Positions 44,414-48,736 of a stretch of 48,736 nt of DNA are shown piece by piece. The translations under genes were made by a program, and so were the position numbers. How positions within the stretch are numbered: position 1 is the stretch's first letter; each line of letters opens with the position of its first letter. The stretch lies in contig JAEUPW010000176.1 of assembly GCA_016790045.1 (NCBI GenBank), positions 1-48,736 on the forward strand. Direction: 5' to 3'. The notes under the pieces were generated by a model. That model did not search any database. It saw only the letters and a list, made by a program, of their open reading frames with translations, and had not been told where the DNA came from. This DNA comes from Candidatus Competibacteraceae bacterium. Lineage in GTDB: Bacteria; Pseudomonadota; Gammaproteobacteria; Competibacterales; Competibacteraceae.

Positions 44414-45766
44414 ATGGACTGGAACCGCCTGCTCTCCCGCGCTCGCTTAGGGCTGTCCCGCCAGCATCCCGACAACGAAGCGCGCACCGACTTTCAGCGC
44501 GATTTCGACCGCATCGTGTTTTCTTCTGCATTTCGGCGCTTGCAGGACAAAACCCAGGTTTTTCCGCTCTCGCAAAGCGATTACGTCCGCACCCGCCTGA
44601 CCCACAGCCTGGAAGTGTCCAGCGTCGGGCGGTCGTTGGGCACGATGGTCGGCGACAGCGTGATCAGGCGCCACAAGCTGCAAGGCGTTTACCCGCAGGA
44701 TTTCGGCGCGGTGGTGGCCGCCGCCAGTCTTGCCCACGACATCGGCAATCCGCCCTTCGGCCACGCCGGAGAAGATGCCATTCGGCTATGGTTCACCGCC
44801 TCCCGAACCGGTCAGGCCGTGCTGGAGCAATTAAGCGAATTGCAACGGCAAGATTTCATCCGCTTTGAAGGCAACGCCCAGGGATTTCGCATCATTACCC
44901 GCCTGCAAAGCCCGGACAATCCCGGCGGGATGCAACTGACCTGCGCGACGCTCGGCACCTTTACCAAATACCCGCGCGCCTCGATCCTGCCAGTCGAACC
45001 GCCGTCCAGCATCGCTTTCAAGAAATTCGGCTTTTATCAGGACGACGGCGATTTGTTCGCGGAAGTGGCCGGGCAACTGGGGCTGGAGCCGGTGCAACCC
45101 GGCGCGTGGAGCCGCCATCCGCTGGCCTATTTGCTCGAAGCGGCCGACGACATTTGCTACCGGATCATCGACGTGGAAGACGCCTTCCGGCTGCAACAAC
45201 TCCGGTACGAGGACGTGTGCGAGCTATTGTTGCCGCTGACCGGAGAGCCGGATCGCGCCCGGCGCAAGATGGATCGCATCACCCGACCCAAGGAGCGCAT
45301 CGAATACCTGCGCGCCAAGACCATCGGCGCGATCATCGATCAAGTTCATCGGTGTTTTATGGAGAATGAGAGCCGCATTCTGGCCGGCGCGCTGGCCGAG
45401 GAACTGCTGGACGTGATCCCTGCCGCCGGAGCCATGCACGCGCTCAAAGACTGCGGCGAAAATCGGGTGTACGTGTCAAAGCCGGTGGTGGAAGTGGAGG
45501 CGGCGGGTTTCGAGGTGCTGGGAGGGTTGCTGGAAACCTTCGTCACCACGGTCAACGATATCGCCATCAAGGGCGCGAACGCTTCGCCCAAGAGCCGGAT
45601 GCTGGTTCATCTGATCCCGGAGCAATTCGTCGGGCCGGGCCGGCAACCTGCCGCCGACCTCTACCGGCGGGTGCTCGCCATCACCGATTTTGTCTCCGGC
45701 ATGACCGACTCTTACGCGGTGGCTCTGTTCAAGAAATTGACCGGCATTTCATTGCCGAACGGCTAG
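44414..45766 (+). CDS. dgt: dGTPase (deoxyguanosinetriphosphate triphosphohydrolase)
   Basis: This 450-residue HD-domain enzyme hydrolyses dGTP to deoxyguanosine and triphosphate. The HD metal site is clear: RLTHSLEV (about 61-68), AHDIGNPPFGHAGE (107-120), and a later LEAADDICYRIIDVEDA. The N-terminal FQRDFDRIVFSSAFRRLQDKTQVFPL is typical of Dgt proteins. It is slightly shorter than E. coli Dgt (505). Its stop codon overlaps the stop of the convergent pcm gene by 4 bp. Confidence 0.93.
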   Translation: MDWNRLLSRARLGLSRQHPDNEARTDFQRDFDRIVFSSAFRRLQDKTQVFPLSQSDYVRTRLTHSLEVSSVGRSLGTMVGDSVIRRHKLQGVYPQDFGAVVAAASLAHDIGNPPFGHAGEDAIRLWFTASRTGQAVLEQLSELQRQDFIRFEGNAQGFRIITRLQSPDNPGGMQLTCATLGTFTKYPRASILPVEPPSSIAFKKFGFYQDDGDLFAEVAGQLGLEPVQPGAWSRHPLAYLLEAADDICYRIIDVEDAFRLQQLRYEDVCELLLPLTGEPDRARRKMDRITRPKERIEYLRAKTIGAIIDQVHRCFMENESRILAGALAEELLDVIPAAGAMHALKDCGENRVYVSKPVVEVEAAGFEVLGGLLETFVTTVNDIAIKGANASPKSRMLVHLIPEQFVGPGRQPAADLYRRVLAITDFVSGMTDSYAVALFKKLTGISLPNG

Positions 45767-46452
45767 ATTAAAGGCCGATCCCGCACCAGCGGCACGAACA
45801 CCACCGACAGCACGCCGCGCGATTCCACCTTGCCCTGTTCGCCCTTGACGATCACGCGCAAGTCTTGCGAGCGATGCTGTTGCCCCACCGGAATCACCAG
45901 CCGTCCGCCGGGCTTTAACTGCTCCAATAGCGCGGAAGGCACCTCTCCGGCTGCCGCCGTGACCATGATGCCGTCAAACGGCGCTTTTTCCGCCCAGCCC
46001 AGCCCGCCGTCGGCGTTCAGAATCTCGACATTGCCGACGCCGAGGTCGGCCAAGCGCCGCGTGGCGGCTTCGGCCAATTCGGGAATTCGCTCCACCGAAT
46101 AAACCCGATGCGCCAAGCGCGCGAGCACCGCCGTCTGATAGCCGGAACCGGTCCCGATTTCCAACACTGTAGCCCGAGGGTGGGGGCGCAGCAACTCGGT
46201 CATCAAGGCCACGATAAACGGCTGAGAAATGGTCTGGCCGCGCCCGATCGGCAAGGGCCGGTCGATATAGGCCAAATCCAGTTGCTCGGCGGGCACGAAA
46301 CGGTGGCGGGGCACCTCCTCCATCGCCCGCAGCACGCGCTCGCTCAACTCGTGACAGCCGGTCAAGTGCGCGGTTTCGCGGGTTTCGGCCACCACCCGCT
46401 CCAGCAACCGTCGGCGGGCTGATGCGCGATCGAAACCCGCCGCGTCGCTCAT
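45763..46452 (-). CDS. pcm: Protein-L-isoaspartate O-methyltransferase
   Basis: This 229-residue SAM-dependent methyltransferase repairs isoaspartyl residues in damaged proteins. The SAM-binding motif VLEIGTGSGYQTAVLA (about 96-111) is intact, as are the flanking PRHRFVPAEQLDLAYIDRPLPIGRGQTISQP and FDGIMVTAAAGEVPSALLEQLKPGGRLVIPVG. The start overlaps the end of the upstream hydrolase gene by 4 bp. The CTAG palindrome at 45763-45766 supplies the stop codons of both this gene and the convergent dgt. Confidence 0.95.
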   Translation of the reverse strand: MSDAAGFDRASARRRLLERVVAETRETAHLTGCHELSERVLRAMEEVPRHRFVPAEQLDLAYIDRPLPIGRGQTISQPFIVALMTELLRPHPRATVLEIGTGSGYQTAVLARLAHRVYSVERIPELAEAATRRLADLGVGNVEILNADGGLGWAEKAPFDGIMVTAAAGEVPSALLEQLKPGGRLVIPVGQQHRSQDLRVIVKGEQGKVESRGVLSVVFVPLVRDRPLI

Positions 46453-47399
46453 GCAAAACAGGCCCTGGCTTCGCGACAGGCGGCGTCCGGCAACAGAATC
46501 CGCGCCAGCAATTCGCCCTTGCCCAGCAACGGCTGCCGGCGCAGGCTCGCCAGCAAACCCGAAACGGGCGCGACCACTGGTTCCCGCGCCTTGCCGGAAA
46601 AGCTATCGTAAATCTGGCCCAATTCTTCGCCTTCGCGGACCCAGCGGCCCACTTCCAAGGGCGATGCGAAAATGCCGGGCTGCGCCGCCGATACCACCAC
46701 AATTTGGCGCAGGCCAAAATAGCCCAACTCCTCTTCATCGGTCGATTTCAGCCCGCTGATGATGCCGGTTCGGTCGAGAAAGGCCACCAAAGACCGGAAG
46801 ACGGTTTCGCAATGTTGGGTTTGCACGCTTCCCGACTGGCCGGCGTAGATCGAAAAATTCTCGCCGCCCTGCTCGCGCCACGCATGGGTCAGCCCGGAGG
46901 CCGCCTCGTGCTCCATCGGCCGTTCGATCACCGCCGGAAGACCGAACAGGCAGGCCGTGGCCCGCTCGTCGTCGCTGGGCGAGTACAGGCGAATTTGGGG
47001 GATTTCCTCGACGTCCAGGCTGACTTGATGGATGTTCACCCGATAGTAGGCGGCGCGTGTCAGCGCCAGCAACGCTTCCACGATCACGGACCACAGCGAA
47101 CGCCGCTGACCGCCCGCCCGTTGCGGGAGTTTTCGCGGATCCAGCGATTCCAGACAGTTGATGGTGGGGACGATGACGATGCGTTCGCGCAACCGCAAAG
47201 CGCGCCGCTCGCCCAGGCGGATGCTCCGCAGGAAAGCCGCCAGCCTCGACAAAACGAATAGGCCGTTCAAGTCCTGGCCGTGAAGGTCCGCGACCAGCGC
47301 CAGCCGTGGCGCGCGTCCCCTGGGTCCGATGTCATAATAGGGAAATAACAGACCCCCATAGCCAGAGACCGCCAATCCGGAGGTTATTGGGTTAATCAA
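46449..47399 (-). CDS. AstE/AspA-like metallohydrolase
   Basis: This 316-residue protein resembles the succinylglutamate desuccinylase/aspartoacylase family of zinc carboxypeptidase-like enzymes. The first metal motif is HGQDLNG (His40, Asp43), where the family usually has HG(D/N)E, and the third ligand could be His124 in VNIHQ. VPTINCLESLDPRKLP and the C-terminal barrel region (AQPGIFASPLEVGRWVREGEELGQIYD, VVAPVSGLLASL) also fit. The TTG start at 47399 is accepted because a GGAG lies 7 nt upstream. The substrate cannot be read; it may act on small N-acyl amino acids or similar amides. It is probably coupled to pcm. Confidence 0.75.
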   Translation of the reverse strand: MINPITSGLAVSGYGGLLFPYYDIGPRGRAPRLALVADLHGQDLNGLFVLSRLAAFLRSIRLGERRALRLRERIVIVPTINCLESLDPRKLPQRAGGQRRSLWSVIVEALLALTRAAYYRVNIHQVSLDVEEIPQIRLYSPSDDERATACLFGLPAVIERPMEHEAASGLTHAWREQGGENFSIYAGQSGSVQTQHCETVFRSLVAFLDRTGIISGLKSTDEEELGYFGLRQIVVVSAAQPGIFASPLEVGRWVREGEELGQIYDSFSGKAREPVVAPVSGLLASLRRQPLLGKGELLARILLPDAACREARACFA

Positions 47400-47563
47400 G
47401 GCTCCGCTCCACGCCGGTTTTTGCAGAAAATTATTATAGGCTGCGTTCTTATATAACTTAATTTAATTTGAGAAGGCGAACCGGAGAAGGTTCCGCCACT
47501 CGCTGTCTTGTCTTGGTCAAGCAATTACCCTGCCAGTCCAAATTCACGACTTCTGCCGGAGGC

Positions 47564-47593
47564 TTGTCAAGATCGCTCGCGAATCGGTATACT
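47564..47593 (+). promoter_or_regulatory. Sigma-70 promoter of tRNA-Val
   Basis: TTGTCA (47564-47569) and TATACT (47588-47593) are separated by 18 bp, just upstream of the tRNA. Each differs from consensus by one or two bases. Transcription would start at about 47600. Confidence 0.7.
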
Positions 47594-47610
47594 GATTTTC
47601 TGCTTTAAGC

Positions 47611-47685
47611 GGGCGATTAGCTCAGTGGGAGAGCACTACCTTCACACGGTAGGGGTCGCTGGTTCGAGCCCAGCATCGCCCACCA
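47611..47685 (+). tRNA. tRNA-Val(CAC)
   Basis: A complete cloverleaf is present. The acceptor stem is GGGCGAT/ATCGCCC and the D-arm is GCTC/GAGC. The anticodon stem is CTACC/GGTAG around loop TTCACAC (anticodon CAC, reading GUG), and the T-arm is GCTGG/CCAGC around TTCGAGC. The 3' CCA is encoded (683-685 of the 47-kb block). It stands alone; no attachment-site repeat or integrase was seen nearby. Confidence 0.97.
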
Positions 47686-47847
47686 CTTCGTTGACCGCAC
47701 CGGCCTCTCCCCGATTCGCGCCCGATTGAGCTTAGCGTGCTTTCCGGTTCCGAGCCGGTTCAAGTTGTGGCCCGTCTGTCAATTTCATGCAAGCTCCGCC
47801 CTCGGCAGGCCCCTCGCTCCATCCCGTAAAATCGGATAGCGACGATT

Positions 47848-48312
47848 TCAGGGCGCTTCCAGTGGACGGTAATTGCGCGCCAGCCAACGATCCAGACTGT
47901 TCGCAAAGGCGTGGCGGTCGCGGGCATGGTAGGGCATTGGCCCCCCGGAGCCGACCCCCGCCGAGCGCAAACTCTCCTTCAGATCGCGCAGGGCCAGCCG
48001 TTCCCGGATGTTCTCCGAGGTGTAAAGCTCGCCGCGCGGATTGAGCGCCGCGATCCCCTGGGCCACCAGTCGCGCGGCGAGCGGGACGTCTGCCGTGACG
48101 ATCAGATCGCCCGGTTGCGCGTGCTCGACCAGATAGTGATCGGCCTCGTCGAAGCCGCTGCCGACCTGGATGGTCTCGATCCGCTGCCCCGGCGGAGACG
48201 ATAGCGGACGATTGGCGACGAGCGTCACCGGAAATCCGACCCGGCGCGAAGCGCGGAAAATCGTTTCCTTCACCGGCACCGGGCAAGCGTCGGCATCGAC
48301 CCAGATTCTCAC
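47848..48312 (-). CDS. yaiI: YaiI/YqxD family (UPF0178) protein
   Basis: This 154-residue UPF0178 protein has the conserved N-terminal MRIWVDADACPVPVKETIFRA (Asp6, Asp8 as likely metal ligands), QVGSGFDEADHYLVEH, GDLIVTADVPLAARLV and the C-terminal LDRWLARNY segment. The fold is PIN/nuclease-like and the function is unknown. The length is typical (about 150). It lies after a tRNA-Val across a 162-bp gap in which I see no gene. Confidence 0.9.
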   Translation of the reverse strand: MRIWVDADACPVPVKETIFRASRRVGFPVTLVANRPLSSPPGQRIETIQVGSGFDEADHYLVEHAQPGDLIVTADVPLAARLVAQGIAALNPRGELYTSENIRERLALRDLKESLRSAGVGSGGPMPYHARDRHAFANSLDRWLARNYRPLEAP

Positions 48313-48390
48313 GCGCTCGCCCCGGTTGTGGCGGGAAAGCGGTTTCTGGCTCCCGTGAGATGAGATCGACTTTTCAAATGACGCGAAAGG

Positions 48391-48736
48391 TCAGGGGCGC
48401 GGCCTGGCATAAAGAATCATCTGCGTGCAGCGAAATAGCGCGATCGTTCGAGCGGTTGCTTCATCGGTGACGACGGCATCCCAAACTTGCGTGTTGCGGC
48501 CCAAGTGTTGGGCGGTGGCGGTGCAGCCGACGCTGCCGCCATCGCGGGCGGTTCCCAAAAAATTACTTTTGAGCTCGATGGTCGTGAACGATTCCGCCCC
48601 GTCAGGCAAATGGGCGAAAGCGGCGTAACCGCAGGCCGTATCCGCCAGCGCCACGACGCTGGCCGCATGTAAAAACTGGTTCGGCGCGATATGCAATTTT
48701 TTGATCGCCATCCGGCATCGCAAAGTCTGCGGGGCC
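48391..48736 (-). CDS. PaaI-type thioesterase (hotdog fold), partial
   Basis: The visible 115 residues carry the hotdog-fold thioesterase pattern: HIAPNQFLHAASVVALADTACGY, then FTTIELKSNFLGTARDGGSV and VTDEATARTIALFRCTQMIL. This resembles the PaaI/YigI-like group that hydrolyses acyl-CoAs. The frame is still open at the right edge of the window, so the N-terminus (about 20-30 residues) is missing. In-window start codons would make the protein unusually short. Confidence 0.82.
   Translation of the reverse strand, partial: APQTLRCRMAIKKLHIAPNQFLHAASVVALADTACGYAAFAHLPDGAESFTTIELKSNFLGTARDGGSVGCTATAQHLGRNTQVWDAVVTDEATARTIALFRCTQMILYARPRP

Noticed and set aside
47686..47847. Phage or island attachment site next to tRNA-Val
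   Set aside because: No integrase and no repeat of the tRNA 3' end were seen in the window.

Overview
The window is about 48.7 kb of GC-rich, densely coding DNA from a Gram-negative bacterium, most likely a gammaproteobacterium. The reasons are a complete-looking T6SS block, a pst-phoU operon, and dgt, pcm and an ABC-F gene. A two-domain, eukaryotic-type phosphofructokinase and a large MGH1/GH63-like glucosidase would fit the Competibacteraceae or relatives. That placement is an inference from gene content and was not tested.

Layout. (1) 1-8612, minus strand: tssA-tssB-tssC-hcp-tagJ-tssE-tssF-tssG-tssH, with tssH cut by the window edge. (2) 8799-19084, plus strand: tagH(fha)-tssK-tssL-tssM-tagF-pppA. 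The two arms diverge from 8613-8798, in the same order as the Pseudomonas aeruginosa H1-T6SS but without tssJ and ppkA. (3) 19110-21279, minus: a siroheme sulfite/nitrite reductase with a DUF934 partner. (4) 21539-30034: tandem-domain PFK, a degraded HPPD-like remnant, type I dehydroquinate dehydratase, a large glucosidase with a glucose-dehydrogenase-like SDR, a DUF302 protein and a second SDR. (5) 30269-35800, plus: pstS-pstC-pstA-pstB-phoU behind a three-unit Pho-box-like repeat. (6) 35844-40277, minus: a DUF1028 protein, then a CHASE2 histidine kinase with a sigma-54 activating response regulator. (7) 40311-40930: a 620-bp gap with a sigma-54-type promoter, an upstream dyad and a run of hairpins. 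(8) 40931-48736: a MoeB/ThiF-like protein, ABC-F, VapBC, dGTPase, Pcm, an AstE/AspA-like hydrolase, tRNA-Val(CAC), a YaiI family protein and a partial PaaI-type thioesterase.

How the genes work together. Blocks 1 and 2 encode the T6SS baseplate, sheath, tube and membrane complex plus the Fha/PppA/TagF post-translational control module. hcp has a near-consensus sigma-54 promoter in its 5' region, and tssB is preceded by three 11-bp direct repeats, so the sheath and tube genes look separately regulated. The only sigma-54 activator in the window is the response regulator at 36787-38211. Whether it acts on hcp or on the sigma-54 promoter beside its own operon is open. The pst block is a standard phosphate-starvation operon with the long PstC/PstA form.

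The best leads for something undescribed are the sigma-54 promoter, dyad and structured leader at 40458-40740; the tssB iteron array; the tssJ-less H1-like T6SS; and the eukaryotic-type PFK.
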